Source: Lingula anatina
Lineage: Eukaryota; Brachiopoda; Lingulata; Lingulida; Lingulidae
Direction of reading: 5' to 3'
Assembly (NCBI RefSeq): GCF_001039355.2
Contig: NW_019775476.1
Location: 282,015 to 346,014, forward strand
Length of the DNA: 64,000 nucleotides
In this document: positions 35,495-47,083 of the stretch, piece after piece
Numbering within the stretch: position 1 is the first letter of the stretch
Layout: each line of letters starts with the position of its first letter
Position numbers and translations under genes: made by a program
The notes under the pieces: model-generated
What the model saw: the letters and a program-made list of their open reading frames with translations, nothing else
Told to the model about the DNA's origin: nothing
The model's database searches: none

Positions 35495-36043
35495 AAAATT
35501 CCGATGCTAGAAATACGGTCCACATCCTGGGAAAACTGAGACCTCTGCTGCACCTTGTAATGCCCCTGATAAATCATTTGCAATTGAATTTCTCTTTCAT
35601 TAGTTCACACACCAGTTTGATTATGTTTTAGTCTCTTGTTCACAGCTGTGTAGCAGTGCTCATACATATCATTCATCAGAAATATCCTATAGTTTTTAAC
35701 ACAGGCAATTATAAGGCCTTGTGTGTATAAGCTGAAGGCTAAGGCAGTTCTGAATTCAAATTTCAATTACTCAAATTGTCACTTATGTTAAGTGGGCATT
35801 GATTATAGAGAAGAAAAGTTCCAAGTTAGTGCATATTACTTTTTTTCTTTTCTTACCTCACTTTTCTCACAATTGAAAGAATATAAATCCACTAGAATTA
35901 TGATTTTATTCAAGAAAAATGATGATTGTATTATTATCACATTTTTTTCTTTCCTTTTTTTTAGACAATTACCACTATCACATTTGGTGATATAAGAGGC
36001 AAACCACTATGTCTTAGTAGTTAGTTATCTTGTGTGAATAAAG

Positions 36044-39000
36044 ATGGCAAGAGGCAGGCGTAAGATAGGTTCTTCAAAGAGGAAGACAGTAGAGCTGGGA
36101 AGGAGGAGGAGTGTAGACATGGGTACACATAACACAGGAAATGGAGATCAGGAAGATGAAACAACCCCAGCAAGAAGGCAGAGTAAAAGATTTAAAAGTG
36201 ACAGTGAGTCTATCCCTCTAGAGTTTGAAAATTATGATGGTGAAGATAACCTGAACAAACTTTCTTTGGAAATATTGTGCCAAATCCTAAACTACCTTCC
36301 TTTCTATGATATGATGAAACTACAGGTGCTGAGCAGGAAGCTGTATAAAGCTGTGTCAATGAACTTGAGACTCACAACTTTTATCGATTTTACTGAAGGG
36401 GAGGACCAAGGGTGGCTGCCAGAGAAGTTGACCGATTCAAAGCTCGGCAAACTTTTAGCACGGTGTCCCGAGTTGATAACGATTAATGGTCTACACCCCA
36501 AGCTCTTGGCAAGAAGACGGCAGATGGGTGTAGATGTCCTGTCTGTGCCTGGCATCATCAGTGTTCTTGATAACTGCCCAAATATCATGTACCTCGAGAC
36601 GTGTGATATCCGCCTACTTGAAGCTGTTGTGGAATCCATCCCTGGTGTTATTATTGAAAATTTCAAAAATCGCGATGGGTGCTACCCTATCCCTTCATTT
36701 AATCGCCTTTCACTGCCCACAAACCCCTCCATTACCTCGTTGCACCTGAGTGGGGTGATCCTCCCAGAGCTGCCCAGTATGGAGTGCCTTCAGTCTCTCT
36801 ATCTGCAGTGGGTACGTCTGACCAATCCACACCCATTCAAGGACTTTGTGGCACCATCTCTGAGGGTATTTGTAATGCGTAACTGCGCTGGGCCGCGCAA
36901 TGCTTTAAAGTATGTTCCCATGGTAACAAGTTTGGCGGCTGCTCATCAACTGCGGAGACTGGAGCTGGTGAGGGTGCCTTATCTTGGTGAGTATATTTAT
37001 TGTACAATGCATTTTGTGGTAATGATGAATCTCGCAATATATAGCAAAAATGAGCACCAGAAAAATGTCAGTTTTAGCTTTTTGAGCAGATTGCTGTAAT
37101 GAATACAAATATTATAAGAATATGACTTCACTATATTGTGAACGTCACTTAAAGTTTTTATTTTAAATTCTTTCTGCAGGACATCTCATGCAATACTGAA
37201 GCAATTTCAAACTAAAAAAATAATTGGCATAAACCAGGTAGAAAGATAAAAGCAGGTGCTGCCACTGCTGTTGTTGTATGCATTATATTGAAGATAGACA
37301 TAAACAAGAACATGCATTTGTTTCATTATAAATTGGTTGTATATTGAGATTATATTTTGCTGTTAAAGATGAAAATAATATGTCATTATAATTTTTTTGT
37401 TATATCGTATTGTATTGCATTGCATTACATTACATAAAATAGCGATGTCTGGAAAATTTATATCTAACCACTTTGAATATTATTAGGTGGCCTAATTCAA
37501 CATGTGGTGGAAGACAGTTGGCGTTCCTATGGTTTTAGTAACCTGAAGAAGATAGCTTTTGGCACATGCAAACATGCTTTAGAGGGAGACTTGGGACATC
37601 TAGTGATAACTTGTTCAGAAAAGTATGTTTTGGATAATTTAATAATAAGAAGAAAAATGACAATTTTTGGAAAAATGTATATATTTTAAAAACATTAATA
37701 AAAAGATGAAAAAAGAATTCAGTAAAGTCTCGTAGTGAGATTTTTCGTTCAGATTTTATCTGTTGAATGATGCATTTTCATTTTATAAAAGAACATGAAC
37801 AGTGTCATTTTTTTAAGTTTGTCAGAATTTATTTTTTAGTCTAGAAGAACTCCTTTTGCAACCCTCTCTGACAAAGGATAGTGTGTTTGCAGCATTGAGC
37901 TTAGCAGATGTGGTCTTCCCAAACTTCAAGACTCTGCATTTAGGATTTGTAGATGACTTTCCAGAGCCAGGTACAATGTTCTACATATTTTACACTACTT
38001 AATAAAATGTTCTGTGCATATTAATTATGAAAATAATTTTCGTCTGATAATTATTTCAGGATCTTTATTTTGATAGATTGTATGGAAGTGTTTTGTAATT
38101 GTTTGAACCTTATATCTGCTGTTATATTGCCTGATTAATTTTTTCGAGGATGTTTTTCTACTTGGATCATAAATATATAGAGATCAAAACCTTCATTGAT
38201 ACATGTAGCTACTGACTCAAAAAAAAAAAAAAATGAAAGAATGATAAATGTCAAAGTAATGAAATGATTATTACAGAAAGAAACCATTAACTGAAATAAC
38301 AACTGCAAAATAATTTCCATCTTTCATTCCCCAGGGAAATGGACCAATGGGCAACTGGTGGCTCACGGGCTGGCGGATATTACAGAAAACCCGCCCAACA
38401 TCACAGACCTTGGCCTCCGGACGGCGGGAAGGGTTTTCCCCTCTATGCAATTCCTCACTATATACAACTGTCCACTGCTACAGAATGCTCTGGCTTGGTT
38501 TGACTTGGGTTTGTGGGGTTGTTTTGCTACTATTCTGTTCTTCTGTTTTCTTAACAAGTATTTTCTTTATTTTCATTTGTTATTCTAGCAAAATAATAAA
38601 ACCACCAACAACAAGAACAGATCATGATAATATCATAAATAAAAAAAAGAATAGATGAATAATAAATAGATGAATAAATGAGGGCAATGGGAAGACTGAT
38701 TTTAAATTTACCATACCTCTACCCTCAACAAATAAAGTTTAAAAATATATAAAAATAAGAGATAAAAATAATATAAAAAAAGGACAACAGTAATGAAATT
38801 GTAACACCTTCATCCATGTTTAAAGTTGTTTAGGAAAAGTGTTCTTTCTTTCCTTAGCTTCAAGTTCCCTTTAAGTTCATTTTCTTCCCTTTTTAAAAAA
38901 GTTCCTTGATTTCTCTATTCTGTGCATATTGCAGCCTTGGTGCCATGGAACAATCTGAGAGAGCTGTACCTGCGGCGCTGTCACTCTGTGAAGCTGGACA

Positions 39001-42000
39001 GTTTCTGTAAACTGCTCCCCTTGCTGCAGTCCATTGAGAGTGTCACACTGGAGATGATGTTCAGGGAGCCACCCAAGGGATGCTCAAGGTCAGCATGTGG
39101 AGCAAAGATAAATCCTACCTGGTTTAAGTATAAAACATGTCACCAGACAATGAAATTAATTTACTAGTGACTAAATAACTGAGATTGCCGTAAGATCACT
39201 AGACTACAGTTAAAGGGCAGTTTGTCAGTTTCACAAAATGAATTGAGACCAAAATGATTTCATCAGATGATTAATCAGATGTTAAAGTCTGAATTTGTGT
39301 TTGAATGTGTAATTTTGTTTCAGGGTTGGATTGACAGCAGGCACAGGATTGGGTGTTTCTGCAGCCCTTGTGTCTAATCATGATCCAGTTGTTCCACACA
39401 ATGCAGCCAATCAGAATGTTGCTGTGCCAATGGTACCTCCCAACCCTCCTCCTCCAGCCAATCCAGCTCCTGCTCAACCTGCCAATCAATCTGGTGCTCA
39501 GCCTTCTGGTCAGTCAGCCAATCCTGATCTTGCTCAACCTGCCAGTCATCCTGTGAGCCAGCCTGTTGATCCGTCATCTGGTCCACCTTCCACCAGTCAG
39601 TCTTCTTCTAGTCAGTCTAGTTCTCAGCTGGCCACCCAACCTTCTGCATCCAGTTGTCACGTTGATCATGGTGTTCAAGCAAATGGAGGACTATCAGTGT
39701 CAAGTAATGATGAGAACAATGTTGTTTTTCATGACGATGATGATGGCGATGATGTTGGTGATGAAATTTTGTCACCACCTCCTAGTTTTTCAGCAGCATC
39801 TTCGTCACAGTTGAGTGAAACTGAGAATTGCGAGTTTGATCCCAGAGAGGGAAGTAAGGATCTAGAGCAAGAACCAGTAGATGCAACTAGGCAAAGGGGC
39901 ATCGATGGTGTTAATGTGGGCACTGGTGAATTGAGGACAAAAATCTCACAGCCTGTGGCAGGTAAAGGGTGTTCTGGCATTGGGGGACTGCACAGTGAAA
40001 GTTTCAGTTATGAAACTGATGAGTCACTGTCCAGTGATTTACATATCCAAACTGAAAGCGGACCTGTCAGAAACACTTCTGACGGTTGCTCCAAGTGCAT
40101 TTGCTCGCAAAGCAGTAATAAATCCAGTATCTCAAAACCTGAGATGGACAGTAAAGACAGTATTGACACAGAGTCCACTTGCACAGGAAATGTAAGGGCA
40201 GATTCTGATGTACTTTACCCGGAAGGGGATACAGACATGATCCAGAATGGTGGAGCTTCTCCACTGCAAGCACAGAGACTTGTTAAGTCCAAATCTGCTG
40301 TCAGTGCTCTGAGTTCTACATGTCTTGTTAACAAAGAAACAAAGTGGGAGTCTATTACAACTGAAACTAATGGGGAGAATCCCACACATGATAATGAACC
40401 ACCACCAAAGAAATTCAAGCACAGTGATGTCAAACATAGTGGGGGATATGGTGAGAGATCTGTTGCTACGTCGTCTTCGGGTAGGACTCCTTTGAGTGTA
40501 GAGACCCTTAAAACGCCCGAATATAAAGGTGACGATGTCACAGTTGAAAATAGTGAAACACATGCTGATGTCAGAGTGAACAAAGAGCAACCAAACAGTG
40601 CTGAAGATTCTGAACATTTAAATATAAATCCCTGCCAAAAAATATCTTTATCATCATCATCATCATCATCATCATCATGCAGTGATAGTAATAGACATGA
40701 AGGAAGTTGCAGTGACATGCCAGCAAGTAGAAATGGGAATGATACGGTGACACAGAATGTTAGAATGTGCAATAGTCAAGACTTAACCAGTGGTGCTTGT
40801 GATGTTGATTCAACAGAATCCAGTATGGGAAATGACCAAAAAGATAGTGGAGAGGATCTCCCTGCTCATGTATATTGTGCTTCCTGCGGATCTCCTACCT
40901 CGGTTAAAACCAAAGAAACACACGGGTCTTTGTCTGAGAAAGAGGCAAGTACTCCAAGCAGAAAAGGAAAAAGTCTCATGGGCAGAAAAAAGGGATTGGT
41001 TAAAAAATCTGCTTCTTCTAGAGGTGGAGATTCATCTAGTTCAGGCTCTCAGAACAGTTTGTCTTGTGATGTTAATTATGAAAGAGATCATTCTCTAAAT
41101 TCCAGTCAGGATGTTTATTCAGATTCAGGTGAAAATGTGGAGAAGGGGTTAGCTGAGAAAGGTGATAGAGAAATTGAAACAGATTCTGATCAAGTCAGTC
41201 AGTCGTGTCAGGCTACCATGAGTGAGATACGTGAGGAGGCAAAGAAGCAAGGTGGACATTCCACAACTGGTTCTACTGTGGGGAAAAGCAGTTTAAATGG
41301 TACTACGAACACTCCAATAGGTGGCAGCAGCAGTGCTCAGAAATGTAGGCAGTCTTCTTTCCAAAACAAAACATCTTCTTCTCAGTCATCTCCAGGTGAA
41401 TCCCCAGGTTTCCGTGTATTGAGATCAGGTCGACTGATCAACTGCAATTTTGGCACACAGACCTCTCTGCCTTTGGCAACATTTGATGGCTCTTCCTCGC
41501 CACATAAACAGGAGGACCAATCCAGTGCCAACAACAACACTGACATCAGTCCAAGCATATCAGCTGACTGCCCAGAGCCCGCCCTGCCTCTACTGGTCCG
41601 TAATGGTCCCTTGACCAGGTCAGCCGCTGCCCATTTGAGGACGCCACTGTGCAGCCGGGGCAGTCAGACTAATATCTCTTACCTGGCTAAAGCTGGGTCC
41701 AGGAAAACCATGATGGTGGATCAGTCCACCAGCACCAGTGACCCCGTGCAGGAGGATGACCATGTCCAGGTAGGGCAACTTGTATCTGGGGCAGATCCAG
41801 AGATATTTTCTGACAGTCTTCCAGATAATCTTTGTTGAACCACCCTCCATTTTTGACTTCCAAAAGAAAAAATTAGATACCTTCAATTTAACCTTAAAAA
41901 TTTGACTGTCTTTCTTGTGTATAGTACCTTTTCAGTGGATTTGAACAAAATTAATTTGTTGCAATCCATAACCCTAAATTAATGTTTGGCTCACACACAA

Positions 42001-44705
42001 ACACACAAACACACACACACACACACACACACACTACTGAAGGTGAGTGTGCATAGCAAAAAATGAACAAACGATAAACTGGATAAAGAAATAAAATAGA
42101 AATGAAGCTGTAACATGTTTGACAATGTTTAAAATTATTTTTTTTCCCTATTTATAGATCTTCACTATAAGGTCTGCCACATTGATAAACTTGAACCTGC
42201 ACAAAGTGGGAATAACTGACCTGCATGTGGCTGACTGTCCCTCTCTCAGCTCTCTTAATGGTAAGTTAATAAACAATATCAAAAACAAACAAACAAAAAA
42301 AAAATTGAAAATTATTTTTGTTTCATTATAGAGATTCCATATGAGAATATTTTGTCTTTTTCCATTATTTATTGACTATTTGAATTATATTGAAAGGAAA
42401 CTGGATTTGAAGTTATAATTTGCTTTAAAAATGCAAATAATGTGTGCTTATAATTAAATACCACTCAAGTTTGAGATAAGCTCAAGTAAAGGGGAAGCAC
42501 TTTTTAAAATCCTGTTTACAGTTTCATCTAGATCTCATCAAGACTTGTCACAGCAATCGTAAATATTTTTCAGTGAAAAACTCGCTATTTGCAGATCCAA
42601 TGAAAAGAATTTTTTTCAATTTAATTTCCAGGATCAGCATGCCGTGTCCTGAAGAATGTGACCATTCAGAAAGCACCTTGCCTCCAACAAGTGAAGTTTG
42701 CTCAGTGTAAGAAACTGAACCACAAAAACCTGGTGACTGAGGTGTCCAACATTACCCCTGAAGACCACCGGACCGTCTTTATCAGGCCAATGGTGGAGGT
42801 GGGTTATCTTTCTTGTGAAGGTTGTGTAATTGACTCGACATATCTTGTCATTTTGTAACTCCAGTTAAAAATGTTTTATCTCAAAACAATCATATGGCAC
42901 AGATTTAATTTTGTATAAGCTGAAATGAAGATGAACATTACCTAACTAGAATCAGTGTATTATAATTGGAAGCAAGTTCCTGGTTCCAAAGTGTCTTGAG
43001 TTATGTAGAGTTGTTTGTTAAGTTTAAACAAAAATCTTTTTTATTTTGTTAGAAAATAGATTTAAAAAAAATATGACAAACTTGTTATCTTGTGGGAGAT
43101 TTTGTTATTACCACCAGAGAGGTTAAGTTTTTGGTTTATTTTGTAGGTATATAAAAATTTTCGTGACTTTTTTTCTTTAAATAAATACTTATAACTATTA
43201 ATTGATTAATTGTATTTAATTATTTTAATCACTTGTTGCAGTATGATCCAATTGAAATGGAGAAGATCTTGATGACCAACCAGAACTACAATTTCATCCT
43301 AGTGGAGGACCATAGCCCAGAGCCAGAGACCTCTCAGTATAACAGAACACGCTTACTGCAGTACACGGAAGTCCTAAATGACATGCGAGTGTGAGTAATA
43401 CTACAGTAGAGTTACACGTGGTTGTCAGTTTACTACTTGTCCAAATACACTGTGTAGAAAAATACAAAATATTATCACTATTCCTTATTCCAATGCCCTT
43501 TTCCCAATGAGGAAGTGAAGGGATTAACAGTTGATCTTCTTTTTCTTTTTTATTTGAAGTGAGGCCAAAGACTATAATCTAATAGCAGACAAGGAAGGAC
43601 AGAACAAGAAAAAGTGTCCATACCCTTTTGGTAGACAGCTCTACAGGTCACATGGTAAGCCAGCCTCTCTCTCTCGCTCTCTCTTTCTATTGCATTTAAG
43701 TCATGAATTAGTGCAACTTTAAAATCTGCATGAACTTTGGCTTGAGGATAAAGAAAGTTTATTTTGCAGAATTTTGTCTAGGCTCTTTCTTTCAATGGCC
43801 TTTTTGAATAATTTTTCTTTTTTGTCGTGCTCATTTTATCAATATTGCTACACTTACTCTCAAAATTTTGTGACATATAAAATTATGTTTGTCCCAGTTT
43901 GTTTATAATTATTAGTATTAAAACTACTTGTAGGTCATCTTTCTAATGGTGCTGATTATGAGTACCTCACTGACTTGGTGTGGTTCCCTGCTCTGGTGGA
44001 AGAGGCACTGAAAGTTCAGCCTTCTGGACACAGAGGTAATACAACTCCATAGATACACAGTCTGTGGTATAAGCCAACAGTCCAAGGCCATTAGTTATGA
44101 GGAAATTGTGAAATTTTACATATCCTGTATTTCTAAGCCATAAATTCTTAAAATATTAAGTACATGCCTATTGGGTAGTAGCAACAAAATTGACAAAGCA
44201 GGCTACCTTATAGATCTATTCTAAACAGTAAAAACACAACAAAAACTATATATTTTTTAGTTAAAATAGGGTCTTAACAGTAGAAATTTGAGTTTGGACT
44301 GTCACAGCTGCAAAGGTTGTACATAGCTGTATATATTTCCCTGTGTAAACTGATAAAGATGTCTGCACATTTGCCAACTGATAAAGGTTGTTTGTACATT
44401 TGCCAGCTTTAGTGGTCTTGTTTTTAAAAGAGCTCAGTATGGCTAAAACTGTTAGAAAAAACTTAACTGTACTTGTTGTATGGTTTTGTTTCTGTGCTCC
44501 AGGTGGGATATATGACCCCGTGGCTGCTGGGCATGTATATAAGAAGGATCAGGATGCTCTAACGACCATACCCAAATACGACAATGTCGCACACGCAATG
44601 TCAGAAGCAGCTGAGGCAGGAATAAAGATACACGAATACACCTTATCCGTTTATGTGGACATGTGCGATACATCAGGCATACCTGTGTCTGATGTCTATG
44701 TGTGA
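36044..44705 (+). CDS. FBXO38: F-box only protein 38 (FBXO38), complete, 12 coding exons
   Basis: FBXO38 is an SCF ubiquitin-ligase adaptor, known in mammals for PD-1 degradation and as a KLF7 coactivator. Exons: 36044-36986, 37487-37622, 37840-37970, 38335-38508, 38935-39088, 39324-41769, 42158-42260, 42632-42798, 43242-43390, 43560-43654, 43934-44035, 44503-44705; phases all match, 1,600 aa. The N-terminus is basic ([14 protein letters not shown]). The F-box is at about 70-110 ([20 protein letters not shown]). LRR-like exons follow, with words shared with human FBXO38: [76 protein letters not shown]. The C-terminus ends [12 protein letters not shown]. It is longer than the human protein (about 1,190 aa) because of the sixth exon. 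The donor after 38508 (gtttgt) is weak but gives the correct frame and alignment. Confidence 0.95.
39324..41769 (+). CDS. FBXO38: FBXO38 giant exon: Ser/Pro/Asp-rich disordered middle region (815 aa)
   Basis: One exon of 2,446 nt. It opens with the conserved [17 protein letters not shown] and closes with the conserved [13 protein letters not shown]. Between them lie a Pro/Gln/Ser-rich stretch (39420-39650), an acidic DDDDGDD tract (39735-39760), a run of nine TCA (Ser) codons at 40651-40677, and basic patches PPKKFKHS (about 40400) and GRKKGLVKK (about 40980) that could be nuclear localisation signals. A Cys-containing stretch (CASCGSPTS) is present but is not a recognisable zinc finger. The human protein has a much shorter region here. 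Confidence 0.92.
40651..40677 (+). repeat. Coding (TCA)9 trinucleotide repeat in FBXO38
   Basis: Nine identical TCA codons give a poly-Ser run between LS and CSDSNRH. Pure codon repetition suggests length polymorphism. Confidence 0.95.
42000..42032. repeat. (CA)n microsatellite in an FBXO38 intron
   Basis: ACACAAACACACAAACACAC passing into a pure (AC)n run, between exons 6 and 7. Confidence 0.9.
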
Positions 44706-46960
44706 CTGTGCACAGGACCTTTTGAAATGTTGGAGAGTATGATTTCACTGATATTTGGACAGATATTTGGGCATACTAGGACTGTGGTATTTTTTTTAAA
44801 GTCTGAAACTCTTGGGCTAAGCTTAAATGGCCAAACTTAGATAGCCCACTAAACAACTATGACTTTGAAAGCTTCCTAAGGGCTTTTTAGAATGATTTTT
44901 CCAATACTGAATGTAATGGGCACATATGGGTGACTAACAGCTCTGGGAGGAAGGTTATTTCTTAAGACAATCACAATTTGACCAAAAGGGTTAGTTAAAA
45001 GAACACAAAGAGACACTCTTTATGAAGTGCAACTTAGTCAGCTATATATTGGAAAGCTCAGCCTTAAGCCCCTAAATCAACTTGAGATTCTTTGAGAAAT
45101 AAAGGCCCCAAAGATCCAAGGATGGTGAGTACCCTTGGTTTAAGGGATCTGTTAGCTACATCAAGGCATACTATTACAATTTACATCATCATCTATTGTG
45201 CCATTTTTCTATATGGTCTCTCTGTCTTAAATGTACAAAGTTCCCCTTTTCTTCTATAAAACCCTATAACAGATAACAAGATGATGATGATCAATAAGGA
45301 TTTTTAATCCATGTCAGAAGAGCTAGAACTCCTGTGGAGAAGAATCTTACTAATGAAAAACTCGATATGATGCCAAATACAGAAACAGAAATTGTTTGAA
45401 TATGCTTATATGCATGTGCAATAAAAGCAAAATCTTCCACGTTTATGATTATACGTATGTGAGACCATAGTGGAGAAATTATGGTTATGGTTGCAAAAGT
45501 AAAGCTCTCAAAATGTTTGGATCTGTTGTTTATTTTCATATATATTTTCCTTTTAACAAGATAATATTTTTAAAGAATGCTAGATGAAGATGTGTACATT
45601 GTACATCTCTGTGTGATGTCAGTGAAATGTAATTTATAGTAAACACCTGGTAGAGCTGAAAGATAAAGAGATTCCATTCCAATATTTCACCGTCTCACAA
45701 GACACATCCATCCAGAGATGAGGATTTAGTTATGAAATATTGGAATGGTAAGAATGGTAAAGCTGCTGTTTAAAGAGTATTTTTATTTTAATTTTATGTT
45801 TGACATGACTGATGAAGTTCCTTGTTTGATCTGTGGTCATCTACAAATCATTTTCCACAATGATAGAACATCTTCAGAGGTGGTAGTCTATATTAGTTAT
45901 AGAAAAGTGGAATTTTACAATAAAACCCAACTTTATGTAAACCTCGTATAAGACCAAAAGGCATTGAATGAACAATTTATTTTGGCTGATAATTTGATAA
46001 CTTTTAGCAGAAATGGGGTAGATTCATTTTATTTTGCACAATTGATATAAAATTTGTACAGATTTATGCTCTCTTCAATCAATTATTTGAATTAAAGGGA
46101 TTTTTCAAGTATGTTGTTGTAACCATAGAATGTATGTTATAAACGTTATTTATATTTTCAGAGTTGCCAAATTGACAGTACGCCTATTCAAAATGTGTAC
46201 AACGATTGCATAGTTGTATTAACAATAGAACAACAGCTATAAGCAGAGGGAGTCCATCCCAAATAATAGGAAGAGCATGCATAGTGTTTGCAGCTCTGTA
46301 TTTTCACATTATTTTCTCATTTACATTGTTTCATTCTCTTATGTCGGTGCGGGTTAAGTCGCCCCGAGATCATATATTGTGTCATATATTATGACATATG
46401 GAAATTGAAACTTGTAACATATTTAGAAAAATTAATTGCCAAATATTTGGTTGCTTGCAACCTTATGCGGATAAAATGTAGCTTAGATTATATTACTGTA
46501 AATTCAATAAAAATATCAAACGATGTATATTATCGTCTTTTCAAGTAGCAAACTTTTTTATTTTAAAAAATTATTTCTACCTTTCATATCGGTAAGATAA
46601 ATGGGCGACCAAAAACAAACAAACAAACAAACGAAGGTGTACACATAGTATGTACACGGAGTAACTACATATCTTTGCTTTCGTCCTAAATACTCCCATA
46701 AAATATGACCCAGGTTCTGAGCTATTTCGAAATCTTCCGGTGCACACTCCAGGTACTGGCGCGGGTTCTGGGGCACCTGAACATGTATGTACGCACCTGC
46801 GCTCAGCCCTCGTGGCATGAATAACACTAGTTTTGTTATCTGATTGAAAGACCACTTGGCGCTGGAATGATCGACGCATAACAATGCCAGGCGACTGAAT
46901 AGAGTCACGTGCCGTGCCGTCACGTCTAATTTTAGAAACGGGACTTTATACATGTAACCT
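44706..46960. other. FBXO38 3' UTR and intergenic stretch
   Basis: Several AATAAA words (for example at about 45103, 45420 and 46507) could serve as FBXO38 polyadenylation signals; I cannot choose between them. A hairpin lies at about 45672-45748 (arms CCATTCCAATATTTC and GAAATATTGGAATGG). A 131-aa minus-strand ORF at 46558-46953 is not accepted as a gene (see rejected items). Confidence 0.5.
45672..45748. repeat. Hairpin downstream of FBXO38
   Basis: Inverted repeat with 15-nt arms CCATTCCAATATTTC and GAAATATTGGAATGG, about 42 nt apart. Possibly a small foldback element or a structure in a long 3' UTR. Confidence 0.7.
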
Positions 46961-47083
46961 GTATTTTTTCAGAGGGTGGCATCAGTTGCGAGGTATTTCT
47001 CCTGCATATTCGATTCAGATTGTACAAAAATCAAGCTGTCCGACAGTAGATGTTATAGTGTAATTTGTCCACCAACGGTATTC

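Larger units (their letters stand above)
34111..36043. promoter_or_regulatory. Shared head-to-head region between MRPL22 and FBXO38
   Basis: MRPL22 (minus) starts translation at 34110 and FBXO38 (plus) at 36044. A probable 5'-UTR acceptor for FBXO38 ends at 35964 (TTTTTTTTAG), and a good donor (ACTG/gtaaggt) lies at about 34651. The transcription start of FBXO38 may therefore lie near 34500-34650, making a short bidirectional promoter. The noncoding exon is inferred from splice signals only. Confidence 0.4.

Noticed and set aside
46558-46953. 131-aa minus-strand ORF upstream of the macrodomain gene, with some coding-like codons (VPQNPRQYLECAPEDFEIAQNLGHILWEYL)
   Set aside because: No recognisable domain, no splice context, and its C-terminal half is encoded by an (AAAC)n simple repeat. 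It could be a real divergent exon but I cannot support it.
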